Below, in pieces: positions 1 through 10,986 of a stretch of 64,000 nucleotides of DNA (position 1 is its first letter; each line of letters begins with the position of its first letter). The stretch lies in NCBI RefSeq assembly GCF_000835495.1, contig NW_015622541.1, forward strand, positions 5,704,001-5,768,000, read 5' to 3'. This DNA comes from Cladophialophora immunda. Its lineage: Eukaryota; Ascomycota; Eurotiomycetes; Chaetothyriales; Herpotrichiellaceae. Below the pieces are notes generated by a model that was not told the origin of the DNA, searched no databases, and saw only the letters and a list, made by a program, of their open reading frames with translations. The position numbers and the translations under genes were made by a program.

Positions 1-81
1 GGAGACAGCGAGTCTGAGGAAGGAGAGTGGGACGCCGAAGAGGACGATGGTGACGTCGGCGTCGACATCATAATCGACTAA
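1..81 (+). CDS. C-terminal fragment of an unidentified acidic protein (5' end outside window)
   Basis: Frame 1 is open from the first base and ends at TAA 79-81. It encodes about 26 residues, mostly Asp, Glu, Ser and Gly, ending in a DIIID-type tail. Such acidic tails are common at the ends of nuclear and ribosome-biogenesis proteins, but nothing here identifies a family. It would be convergent with the molybdopterin synthase gene, which ends at 336. The short overlap with the window means that chance openness cannot be excluded; only the composition supports coding. Confidence 0.4.
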   Translation, partial: GDSESEEGEWDAEEDDGDVGVDIIID

Positions 82-335
82 GTGAGAGGAACGAGGAAGA
101 ACTGGAGGTCTCAAGATGAGTTGAGACGGAGGATTTGTACCTCAAGACCTTCTGGGATGAGAAGGTCTTGTTGATCCCCAACTGGTGCATTAGATACCCT
201 GTTCCATGGAGATGCCAGGCGGCAAACGAGGACGAACACACAGAAAGCAACAACTGCTCTTCTTATTTCACATCCCGTTGTTCCTCACCCTGCACACCCC
301 CTCCTCTCGTGTACCCTCCCAGGTCGCTAGCCTAC

Positions 336-776
336 CTACCCGCTGCTCACGGGCGGTATGATGCCCACCTCATCCCCGTCGCGAATCACCAGATCCAAGC
401 CTGACCCACGAGCTTCTTCGCGCCTATCGTCTGGCGCATCGCCGACCCCCCGTGCTCCCTCGTCCCCCGCGTCGGCGTCGGCGTCGGCGTCGAGGTCGAA
501 GTCAACGTACTCGAGGTTCACCGTCACGGCGGCGCTGCGGAGCACCTTGGCCCGCATGCCCGGGAAGCGCGCCTCGAGCGCCTCGAACACCCCGCGCAGC
601 GTCGTCGGGGCCGGGAACCGCAGCGTCTCGAGGCCGCCCGCGAAGGTGCTCGCCGAGGCGAAGAGGAGGAGCGTGAATGTCCCCGTGCCAGTCCCGGTGC
701 CTTTCGCTTCGGCGGGAGAGAGGGACGAGGGGTTTGGAGCGGCGCTGGTAGTGGTGCCGGTAGTAGTTGACGACAT
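336..776 (-). CDS. cnxG: Molybdopterin synthase small (sulfur carrier) subunit, MoaD/MOCS2A type
   Basis: A single-exon protein of 146 aa with a ubiquitin-like MoaD fold. It carries sulfur as a C-terminal thiocarboxylate and, with the large MOCS2B/MoaE subunit, converts precursor Z to molybdopterin for nitrate reductase and other Mo enzymes. Visible family features are LLLFASAST near residue 36, the central RFPG..AKVLRSAAVTVNLEYVD block (about 89-112), and the C-terminal GDEVGIIPPV segment. The protein is longer than the usual 80-100 aa: a Ser/Thr/Gly leader precedes the fold, and a loop of four DA dipeptides plus an acidic/Arg stretch sits before the last strand. The last two residues are Ser-Gly rather than the textbook Gly-Gly; the terminal Gly that is thiocarboxylated is present. 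The start at 774-776 is preceded by a (CA)n leader. Confidence 0.88.
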   Translation of the reverse strand: MSSTTTGTTTSAAPNPSSLSPAEAKGTGTGTGTFTLLLFASASTFAGGLETLRFPAPTTLRGVFEALEARFPGMRAKVLRSAAVTVNLEYVDFDLDADADADAGDEGARGVGDAPDDRREEARGSGLDLVIRDGDEVGIIPPVSSG

Positions 777-783
777 GGCTTGC

Positions 784-786
<3 letters not shown>

Positions 787-869
<83 letters not shown>
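787..869. repeat. (TG)41 dinucleotide microsatellite
   Basis: An uninterrupted TG run of about 83 nt begins only about 10 nt upstream of the ATG of the molybdopterin synthase gene. On the coding strand it is a (CA)n tract inside the predicted 5' leader. It is the longest pure simple repeat in the window and is probably length-polymorphic. Confidence 0.97.
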
Positions 870-870
<1 letters not shown>

Positions 871-1976
871 GTTTACTCTGATATAGAGGATCGGATGTGG
901 TGTAATACCGTGTGTACGAGGTAAAGTCGACGAAACGGTTCTCCCCACCGCGCTCTTTCGATTCCCTCTTTCTCGTCTCTCGTCTCTCGTCCCTCGTCGT
1001 CTCTGTTCGTCTGCGCTCCTTTCCTGCCTCGAGACCCTTCTATTCTCTTCTCCCCCTGTCCTCTCCTATCCTCTGCTAGAGTTTTCCCCCTTTCCCTTCC
1101 TTTTCTGCCACACCTCTTACCGATCCTCGTCGTATTCTTTCCTGACAGCTCTTTCTGCGGCCTCCTATCCTCTTCCCGGACCACTCGCTCGCTCACTCAG
1201 TCCCGGTCGTACCACTTCTTATTCTCCCCCCCAGTTCATCCACGCGAGATCGCCCTAATGAGTAGTAGCCTTTTCTATTCTCCCTCGTTCCCCGCCCCTT
1301 CCTGAATCACGTATCAATGACGGCCCCTTGGCCTCGAAAAGATAATGCGGTTCAATAATATTATTGTGCACGGCCAGGGGGAAAGGGGGACAGCTGCGTA
1401 AATGGACTGGGAAAGAAGTGTAGAGACTTCACTTCGCCTCTGCGTAAGTATCTCGAGTGTTCAGCCTGAGGAATAAGTGCCGCCTCGTCCCGGAAAAAAC
1501 CACAGCGCGGAATAAAGGCACGGGCATAGTTTATCCGGGGGCTTAATCATTGGCACGGGGGTACGCTCGGAAAAGGAAGGTTAACCCCCAGACTCGCCAG
1601 AGCCCCATGATGTCACACTGTTTACTCGTACTCTCAAAAAGCACCTGGGCCTTTGTAATGGTTTGCCGACTTTGTCTTATTAGAACCCGTGTTACACAAA
1701 GAACAGTCTCCCGTCATGGGTCGATGCCATGCTCCATCCTTCCATCGGTACAAGACCTCGCACAAGCCACCTGCCAATTCATGGCTGTTTCTGCTGTCCA
1801 CAAATTTTCTGTCTTGCCATCTTGGGAAGTAGGAGGATGATATCATCTCTCGTCTAAGCATCGGCCCCCACCATCCAACCCCACAATCGGTAGGTCACTG
1901 TACATGACGTCGAAGCACAGTAGGAAGCCATTGACACATCTGCACAGTAGATAACGCACGCCAACACAGACTCAAT
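870..1976. other. Intergenic: leader/promoter of the MoaD-type gene and 3' flank of UGP1
   Basis: The segment 940-1210 is strongly CT-rich on the plus strand (GA-rich on the transcribed minus strand), which fits a promoter or leader of the minus-strand MoaD-type gene. The part from about 1860 to 1976 is the probable UGP1 3' untranslated region. Open frames here are short and low in complexity; no gene is supported. Confidence 0.6.
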
Positions 1977-3625
1977 CTAATGCTCAAGCAGTCTCAGGGA
2001 TCCCTGAACCACCACGTTCTCCAGGATCGATCCAGGGGGGATGTCGATGGTGCTGTTCTCAGTAGCCACAATAATGACGGTACCTGTAGTCAACGTAGTC
2101 AGTATGCAAGCCCTCAAAGAACAATATGCGTAGTGTAGCGAAACTCACCCTTCAGAACGATTCCACGGCCAAAGTTCACATCGCCAGTAACAGTCAGATG
2201 ATCCAACTCCACAATGTTGGGAATGCTGCTGATTCTCTTTTGGAACTGCGCGACCTTCTTGAAGTCGCTGCCCAATTTGATTAGTGGCGCAGGCCCGAAT
2301 CGGTTGGGGTCCATGATCAGTTGACCATGTGACAAGGTGTACAAGTTCGATTTGACCAACATGAGATCCGAGCAAGTCTTGACGGGCAAAAATCGTCGAC
2401 GGGGTACGTTGACACCGTGCGAGTTCTTGAAGTGTTTGATGGCCGCACCGACGGCAGTCTCGAGCTGGATAATGGAGATATCTGCCTCGCCTTTCTTATC
2501 CGCCGGGATCGACTTCTCGTTGGGAATGATCTCCATCTCCAACTCGTTGTTCTCGACGACCCGCTTGATAGCTCGCAGATTCATCCAGATGTTGTTGGTA
2601 TTGAAGTACTTGAACTTTTTGATCGACTTGAATTCGTTCACGTATTGCTTCGGAACCTGGGCAATTTCCAGAAGTCGTGCGCGCCCTTCGTAGTCGATGA
2701 TGGTACCACCCTTGACGTCGGCCTTGGTCTTGTCCGTCAACTCCATGATGTACTCGGCTTTGGTCTCCACCATGTGCTGCAAGATGCGTAGATCCACCAC
2801 GGCACCAAGGTTGTCGGCGTTGGACAAGAAAATGATCTCAATGCCACGGTCCAAGAGCTGGTCAAGGATGCCACTGTTGTAGAGAGACTCAAACACGTCA
2901 CCGTGTCCGGGAGGATACCAGTCGGAAAGTTGGGAGTCGTACGACTTTGGCGCCGGAAGCAGTGAGTCCTTAAGGACGCGAGGATACCGAGATTGGTTGA
3001 ATGTCAAGATGTCAATGTTGTGGCCTTCGTATTTTTTGATGATGGACGCGGTATCTTCGTCGGTGTTGAAGCTGTTCATCAAAACAAACGGAACATTGAC
3101 GTCGTAGGTGCGGTTGAGGTACTCGATCTGGCGGACGGAAAGATCAAGGAAGGACATTCCATCTCTGACCTCGATGACAGATTTGGGACCAACGCAACCC
3201 ATCGAGGTACCCAGACCACCATTGAGCTTGACAACTGCGAGCTTGTTCAAGAACTCAACTGCGTCGCTGTTGGGCAAGTCATCGTAGGCGACGACCTGGT
3301 CGGGATTTGGAGGGTTTATCTTGGCCCAGTCAATGGTGTTGCCCTTGGCTCTGTCATTGAGGTATCTTCTGAACAGGGAGAAAAAGTTGTCCATTTCCGC
3401 CTCGAATCTCTTCTTTTCCGCCGGGTCTTTGACCGTGTCTGCGAGGCTGTTGAGGGCATTGCGCATTTGGCTAGCAGCGACATTGGTAGAGGTGTTCTCA
3501 AAGGCCTGCATCGCGGGAGATTTGATTAGCAGGGGCTCAGAGGGAGAGTGGATGCGGTTGGGAGAAAGAGAAGAAGTGTGCAACTCAATTGGCGGAGGAG
3601 GTTCCAGTAGCGGCATTTTGAACAA
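1977..3625 (-). CDS. UGP1: UTP-glucose-1-phosphate uridylyltransferase (UDP-glucose pyrophosphorylase)
   Basis: Two exons, 3625-2149 and 2083-1977, with a 65-nt intron (donor GTGAGT, acceptor CTACAG), give 527 aa. The enzyme makes UDP-glucose from UTP and glucose-1-phosphate in the cytosol, feeding glucan, glycogen, trehalose and glycoprotein synthesis. The nucleotide-binding loop [13 protein letters not shown] lies near residues 136-148, WYPPGHGD near 236, SNADNLG near 268, and NTNNIWMNL near 342. The C-terminal left-handed beta-helix that mediates oligomerisation begins about residue 450; its last 35 residues come from the second exon and end in SLRLLEH. The N-terminus has a Pro/Ser-rich extension of about 40 residues before the conserved [11 protein letters not shown] region, so translation might start at an internal Met. 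The upstream gene-free region is unusually long. Confidence 0.96.
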
Positions 3626-6296
3626 GGGAAGGCTTAGAAGTCCAAAAAGAGGAAAAGGAGCAAGAGCAAAGAACGTGTCAGGGCGACTTTAAAAAAGCAG
3701 CAAATTCGCGGGAGGGTGCGCAGAGTATGAGATGACGAGTACAAAACAGCGTTTGACGCCTCATTTCAAGATGGACCAGATCGCCATAACCGTGATCTCG
3801 CAGGATTTATTTCCAGACAAGGCGGCGGGTGTCCCAAACGGACTCCGGGGTATGCGGGAAACGGGCCCGTGCGTCATTGGAAGGAGGAGGGATTGCCCCT
3901 TGTGCCATGCTATTTTGCATGTTGGACAGTGGGTGGAAGTGATATGATACGACGAGCTGTAGGAATCAAGGAATGTTTTTTTTGCTTACCACATGAGACT
4001 GTGTCTTGCCGTGATGTCTCTTCTCAGCTGGAGCTGGGCCGTTGGAGCCGTTGGCTGCACCGTGAGGACGGAGATGAGATGGGATTGCTTTCGAGGCCAT
4101 GGCTGTGGCTGTAGGTATGGGCTCTGCTGCGCTGTGCAAGAGGGGGTGAAACGGAAGTGGAGGGTGGAGATTGGATCTGGAGACAGTCTCAGATCACGCT
4201 CGAAAGCCTAGGTGTTGACGTCTGGAGACGAATTAGCAACCAGCTGCGTCTCGAGATACGACCTCTTGGTCTTGTAGAGAGTGGTTTTGAGGTGGAATGG
4301 GAGGGTGAAGTGAAGGCAAAGTGAGAGTTGAGCGGGTAAAGAAAAGTAGAGCGGTGATGCAAAACTTCCGAGAAGGTGGGATGAGAGGACGGAAGAAAAA
4401 TCAAAACAGCAAGCTTTAGCGAGAGCTTCTGGCACCGCACGAGACGGTCTCAGGGCACGTCAAGGCGACCCAAAGATTTCATCACCTGCATGTGCTGTGG
4501 GCGAGGACCTGGTGTGGATGGGCGAGCATGGCAGACAAGAACCATGACAAGGGGTGATGTAGTTGTGCAGCTCTGATGGCCCTGGTCTGGTCCCTGAGCA
4601 GCCGCCGCCAGCAAATGATAACCAGCGGGTTGAGGAGCTCCAGAAAGTGGGAACCCTGGGACCATTGGGCTCCATCCAGAGGACTGCGCGGGTGTAGCAC
4701 TTGGGAAGAGCCAGCGAGCCAGCTTCATCTGGCGGTCAGGACTTGAACTCACCTCTCGTGATGGATTAATTGCTTGATTGGGGGGATGTGGGCGATATGG
4801 TCGACAACGTGGACGTCTCTGCACCGTCTCTCTCTACCTTGTATCTCCCTCTCTTCCTCCCTCTCGCCCAAATATATGCTCTTGCTATCTACTCGCGGGC
4901 TACCCTCCAACAACCCTCATTTTGTTGGGCAACCGACCTTCCACCAAGGTAGCATCGATCGATCGAGAAGCGTTATTTTTCTGCTCCATGTTTTCGGTGC
5001 TGATCTGGACTACGAAAATCCCCCTCCTCTCGGCCATCCCACCACTCTGACCGCCCACGCCCACATCTGCCCCTCTCTGCTTCCCGAGTCCGCCACGCAG
5101 CTAAAGACCTCCCCCGTCCGACGCCACAGCTCCCATATCTTTTTCCATTTCGGTCTAGAGGGACCGCCAAAATTGCGTGTTTCGCCGGCCATGTATCATT
5201 TGCCTGGCTGCGCCTCCATCCTTCAGAGCGGTGTCGCCCCCCCAACATTCAGATCGAGCAGAGAACATCGGAGTCAGAGGAGGAAAAATTTATATCTCAA
5301 TCAAGACCAGGCTGGCATCTCCCTTTCTCACACAGAGGCCTACATGCGTGATTAATTTGGCTTGATCCTTTCCCACACGGTCTCAGGCTTGGATATCAAG
5401 GCTAGTCTCACCGACCGACACAGGGGATTCAGTTTCCGCTGCAATTAGGGCCTTCACCGGTAAATTTGCCTCAAACAAACAGATCATCCACCAGTCGTGC
5501 CCATCCCTGCTACCTAGAAATGCGACCCCAAATTCCCTCTCTCCGCAGAGTTTTCAGTAAGTGATGTCGTCCTCTGTATACACGACTGGGCTCTAGAAGA
5601 AAAAAATGGCACAGTCTGACAGAGACCAGACGCCATCTCGGAATCTAACCAGTCCCTCAATAGCGACGAGGTGGCCGTCAGATCAAATATAGGTAATATC
5701 ATTAATAAGGATAAGGATACCGCTATTCCCAAGGACAGAATAACAGAATAAATGCCCTTGTCAATGATGGGTACCTTTTAGTCAATAGTGAACCACTTCT
5801 CTGTATACTTCTCGTCAGACTGTGCCACCTACTTTTGATATCAGCTCGACGAGTACTCGTATCCTGACACGTACATCCTCTGGGGACGCGTAGGCACTGG
5901 AAATGGGTATCAGCCAAGACTGTCTGCACATACAAAGCACCTAGCCCAGAGATAAACGTAGAAGGAAAGCAATCATATCGATCACCCTGAACACGAATAG
6001 TATTCTGCGAAATACCTCCCTTTTGTGCACCGTTTTCCTCGGGCCTTTTTGATCGGTGGCCCCCCCGGGTCCTCGCAGGCCATAAGCCGCGCAATTAGAA
6101 ACAATATCTGGTATCTCTGAATCAAGGACAAGCAATAAAAGTCTAGCGAGAGAACAAGGCGCTCGAGGGCTCCCCGGGTAGGCAGTCCTCAAGAACCTTC
6201 TTTGCTCGACCGTCCTGCTGCATCATTCCTCCTAAAACGCCACCTCGCCGAAACCATGACAGTTCGACAGCCTCGCCAACTATCTCCCTGATCCAT
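3626..6296. other. Long intergenic region upstream of UGP1 and downstream of tricalbin
   Basis: This 2.7 kb stretch holds only short frames without family resemblance. The UGP1-proximal part is probably promoter and leader. Plus-strand pyrimidine-rich stretches occur at 4810-4870 and 5030-5120. No RNA gene or mobile element was recognised. A spliced 5' untranslated exon for UGP1 is possible. Confidence 0.55.
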
Positions 6297-9200
6297 TCAG
6301 GATCCTTCGTGTTTGCCGCTAACATCCCTCCTCCCAAAGAAACTTCGTCGTCCCTCTCGCTTCGAGTCCGGGCTGTCCCGTCCGCTGGTGACCGGCCTGA
6401 GGCTATCCGAGGCAATTCCGTTACTGGCTGCGAAGCTGCTGCGGATGGTGACCGATCCCGACCCAGCCTTGATAACTTGATCGGAACCCCCACCCTGGTC
6501 AGATACAAAAAACATGCCCTCCCCGAGGTCTTTGGATCGGAGCATGTCGTGATCTCTGACTTGCAGCTGGAACTGCGTGTCCGCCGAGCAGGGCACCTTG
6601 AAGTTTTCGTGGTTTGCATCGAACTCCACTGTTCCCGATGCTGACTTGATTGCCTTGGTCTTGTGTACTTCTTTAGCGCCTCGGGAACCGACCATCTTAA
6701 TGAGAACCTGAACATCAGCTTTGGGAGGATATCCGGTGGCGGAGACGACAATGAAACTCGCTGTTCCTGTCTCACCACCCTTGTGAGCCGTTATGGTTGA
6801 GTGGTTGCTCTTGGTGCGGGAGTGCATCATTGGGGAGGGCGTGGCTGGGGTGACAGGAGTCGCGCTTCCATCGACAAGCGGAGGGGCTTTGGCCGGAGTT
6901 GCCATCGGAGTCATGGCGGCATCTGCAGTCTCCAGCGTTCCGTTGGTACTCGCTGGTGCCTCTTCCTTGCTGCTTCGCCCCCTAGTCAAGCCGTGTTTGA
7001 TGAATGAGGCTCCCTTCACCACCCCGCCGCCCACCTTTCCGACACCTTTCACGGGCGCACCAATGACCTTTCCGGCCGGCGCGAAGGTGCCTGAAAAGGT
7101 TGATGTCCCTTGCCGGGCTCGGGTGATGTAGTCGGGTTTGAATAGCATTCGAAGTCGGAGGATCCCCGACTTTCCGTCGAGCGCATACTGGAGCTCTTGT
7201 GGTTGGAAAGGCTCTAGAACTTGCAAGTTCAGCGTCGCAGAACCGAGATGGTCGGCCTTGTCGCCAAAATCCCAATCCATAACGTCGACCTTGAAGTCAG
7301 CTGCCGTGCGGGACGGAATCTGTACCTCAAAAAACTCGTTCCAGGCGGGATGAAGTGTCTTCTTCTGGATCTTGGTTTTGTACACTTCTTTGCCATTCAG
7401 TCTGAACTTGCAGTATGGATCACTGTAGCCATTGCGATCGGCAGACGGAAGATCGGCAGCATCCATCACGTCGACGCGGAGAGTGCCCATGTTGTTGATG
7501 CTCTCACTGGGGTCAAGCTGCATCTTCACAGGTAGGTATTTGAGACTGACTACCACTTTGCTGACCGCTCCATTATTGCTCCTCATTGTGAGTTCTGTGG
7601 GCTTGTACAAGCACTGTTGTAGTGTAGGAAGCGTAGGGCCCGTCAGCTTAGCAACGATGTCATTGTCGTCGCCCTTGCCGGTGCGGTCAACCTTTTCGGT
7701 CAAGCGGAGTGTGATCCGAGACATTTCGATTTCACGGACCATGGCATCGCCAGTCTCGCCGAAGTGGTGGTCCCTATCTCGAATCTTTGAGGACGTGTAA
7801 GATGGGAAAGCATGATCATCCATCACCACCTCAAGCTTTGTGTCAGTTTGTGCAAAGTGGCCTTCGATGATGTTGAAGACAATTAGACCAGATTCTAGTT
7901 GCAATTAGCGGCGATCACGTCTCAGTATAAAGGGACATACCATATTTGTGGAGATCCTCTGGGGTGATCTTGATTTTGGGTGACTGTTTTTTGGCGGAAG
8001 CAACAGAGCCGCTGATAGACGCAGCTCCATTTGTCAAAGCACCAAGGCGGCCAGCCGTTTCCAAACTCTTCCGGCCTTCCACACTTGGCCTCGCTATCTC
8101 GGTTGAAGCTTTGACATCAACCGATGATTTCTTGCTGTGCGATGGCGTTCCAGTTGGAGTTCCGGGCGCTTCAAGTGCCGCCTGGGCTTTTCGTTCTTCC
8201 TCTTCCTCTTCTGGGTCCATCACGTTCAGAGTTGGGAAAAATGAAACGGTATAGTTGACAGTGCCCTTTGCTTCGCCGGCACCTCCCATTCGCAGTCCTT
8301 CAGAAAGCACGGTCTTGGTGTCATGAACCTCGTACCCACCTTCTTCGGCCTCTCTCATGTAGTCTGAAGCCGCAATTTGGACCAGGCCCAGAGACCGATC
8401 TTTTCCGAGCTTTTCTTCGTCCATCACCTCAAGTATTAGTCGTTCAGAAGGTGTATGCACCGGCACATATATGACCTCATCCCAAGTAGGATTGAGTTCA
8501 TTCTGGAACGTTACTGTGCGGCCCTTGGGGATGCTTGACAATAAAACTCTGGCATAAGGGTCGGATTTGCCCATTGTCTCGTAATTTCGCAGGTTCTTCG
8601 CACTTTGGACGTGAATGCGCATCACACCAACGGGGGTGATGTAGCCGCCAGATCCAGTGGCACCCTTCAATGCCACCGGTTTCCAGTCCAGCATCAACTT
8701 AGCCTTCCCAGTCGTCGTCCCGTGCAAGTTGAACCACTCCTGACCTTTGTCCACAAGCTTGAGCATATCGTCCAGCTTGATTTGAAAGGTGCCCAAGATC
8801 GGGTCGGTGGCAAGGTCGCGATTGTCTTTGATCACCAATCCGATCCTCGCTCTCTTACGATCCGTGATGAGGACCGATTTGGTATTGTCTGAGAATACAG
8901 GGTTGTTGGTGTGCTTGAGCTTGTTGGTAACGTGAATCTCCTTGCCATTCAGAAGAAGCACGGCATAAGGATCCAAAGAGCCCACCAGGCTCTTGCTTCC
9001 GTCCAGATCCTTGGCCTGTTCGATGGTGATTCTTGCGATGCCCGTGTTCGACTCCGGCGGTGGTAGAATCTCGCCAGTCTGGAGTTTCTCCGGTTCCAAG
9101 ACAGGAAAGAAACGAACGTCGCAATTGACCACCCCACGGTGCTTCCCGTTGGCAAGTACATCCAGTCCCAAATTTTCATGCTCGGTGGCGCCCTCCAGCC

Positions 9201-10986
9201 TGTCCAGTGCGAATGTGGCGGTGCCAAGGTGCTTGTCCTTGCGCACATCGTTGTAATCGTAGACCTGGAGCGTAAGGGAATCCGTTAAATTCGTAATGAT
9301 GATGTACAAGGTCTCGTTCCAGCGAGGGTTGTGGTCTTCGTGAATTGTTTTGGTGCGTGCCAGCTCTTTGGCGCCGTTCAATGAGACAATGACATAGGGA
9401 TCTGGTGTACCGGAGAATTTGTCAGGGTTCTTCAATCCGTTGGCGTTGTGGATCGTAACGGCAACAACGCCGATGGCCAGATCGATGGGGTTGCCCGACA
9501 GCAGTTTGGCCACCTCGATGGGAAAGACATTCGGTTCGTACATGATCGGAGCAAGATTGCCGTGGATCTGCTCTTTAATAAAGTTCTCCAGTCCAGGGAT
9601 GAAATTGATGTCGAAGCCGAACGTTTCTCCACCTAGAGGCTTGCAGACATAGTCAATTGTAGGTCGACCGAGGAAACAAATGTCTACACGCTCAATATGC
9701 GGGTAGGGAATTTGCAGCTTCATTTTGACCCGCATCAAACCCGAGAACTCGAAGTCTTCGACGATGACCTTCATTGACTTGCTGACCACACCTTTGCCGA
9801 TCCGAATTTCCAGGACGACTTTTGGGTTGATTTTTGTCTTGAGCTGGCGCGCCGTCATGTCCATAGTGTCAGTTGGGGTAAAGCTGAACTTCCAATCCAT
9901 CAGGACAATGTCGTCCTCGGCTCTTGGGTAGGTCTTGACGTGCTCAATGCGTGGTGGTTTGGTGCCTAGGATAAAAGTCTCAAGCCTCATGCTATCAAGG
10001 AACGCTGGCGTCGAGGTACTCAGAACTTGGTCCACGGACATGATGATGGCTTTGGCAAGCTGGGGGGCATAGATGGGCCAGAATTTGACGAGGAAGCTGT
10101 TCAGCCATTCAAGGCTTTCGGTGTCGGTCTCCAGACGTGCTTTGGCCAATTCTCGTGTAATATCGTCTCTGAAGTTTCGTCTCACTCGTCTGATGGAGGT
10201 CCTGTAGTATGTGCCGCAAGTGGCCATGATGATCATGACCCATGCTAGACCGCCGCCGAGGGTAGCAACGAGCCATGATGCTATACAGGCAAAGATGATG
10301 ACAGCCGTGTTGTGATACCAATCTGGAATTCTTAGAGACGCGGCCATATATCTTGGAAGCAAAGGTATACGAACCACCAAAGAACTTCTCGTCCAGCCTC
10401 CCCTCGAGGGCCGTTTGATGGTCTAATAGGTTGCCTTCTTCTTTCTCCTCATCCGTCTCACCAGATCCGAAGCGGGGAGCCCATCCGACCTTGGACCATT
10501 CTTGTTCTTCTTCTGGGGCGACTCCATCTGCCGCGCCAGCCTGGGCCGTAGGTGGCTCTGCCTTCGCGGCAACGGAAATGGGCTCGGGCGGAGGTAGATC
10601 GTACTGAGCAGGCTTTCCGTCGTCCTGTCACAATTGTCAACTAGAGGTGGAGAGATTGAGAGAGTTGAGAATAATATTACTCACCAGATCCGTCACCACT
10701 CCGATTCCCTTGGGTGGGCGACGAGTATCGTTCTGCCGCTTTGATGCAGGTCAGTGATATGGTTTTGCCGCGAGTTGGGGAAATAGAATCTCACCGATCT
10801 GGCTTGCGCGGCCTTTTCTTCTGGGGAGGCGTTGGGATCGAAATGCAGGGCGGCGGAACCAGCTTTCTTGCTCTCGTCTAAGATGACCCGTGCAGCATCA
10901 TCGCCGGTGACAGAGCTGTTTGGGTCGCGAGCAGCCTCGACAGCGCCCTGGGACTTGAGCTCGTTCTTTTCTCTCTCGGAGCTCAT
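6297..10986 (-). CDS. TCB: Tricalbin (extended-synaptotagmin family), SMP and multiple C2 domains
   Basis: Five exons (10986-10795, 10732-10685, 10624-10375, 10322-7941, 7894-6297) give 1489 aa; introns are 62, 60, 52 and 46 nt. Tricalbins tether cortical ER to the plasma membrane and transfer lipids. The cytosolic N-terminus contains GIGVVTDLDDGKPAQYDLP near residues 74-92. A hydrophobic hairpin follows DWYHNTAVIIF at about 164-200. The lipid-binding SMP domain spans about 235-440. C2 domains begin near 445, 590 and 730, each with an SxDPY-type calcium-loop motif; another C2 near 1255 contains GYSDPY, with a degenerate C2-like segment before it and one near the C-terminus. Length and order match fungal tricalbins. 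The start was chosen because MSSEREKNELK precedes a clean set of phase-compatible introns. Which yeast paralogue it matches (Tcb1, 2 or 3) cannot be told. Confidence 0.95.

Noticed and set aside
4774..5355. Plus-strand frame of 193 codons upstream of UGP1
   Set aside because: Low-complexity Ser/Pro/Leu sequence from pyrimidine-rich DNA; no conserved motif.
6143..6778. Minus-strand frame of 211 codons over the tricalbin 3' end
   Set aside because: Out of frame with tricalbin and without family features.
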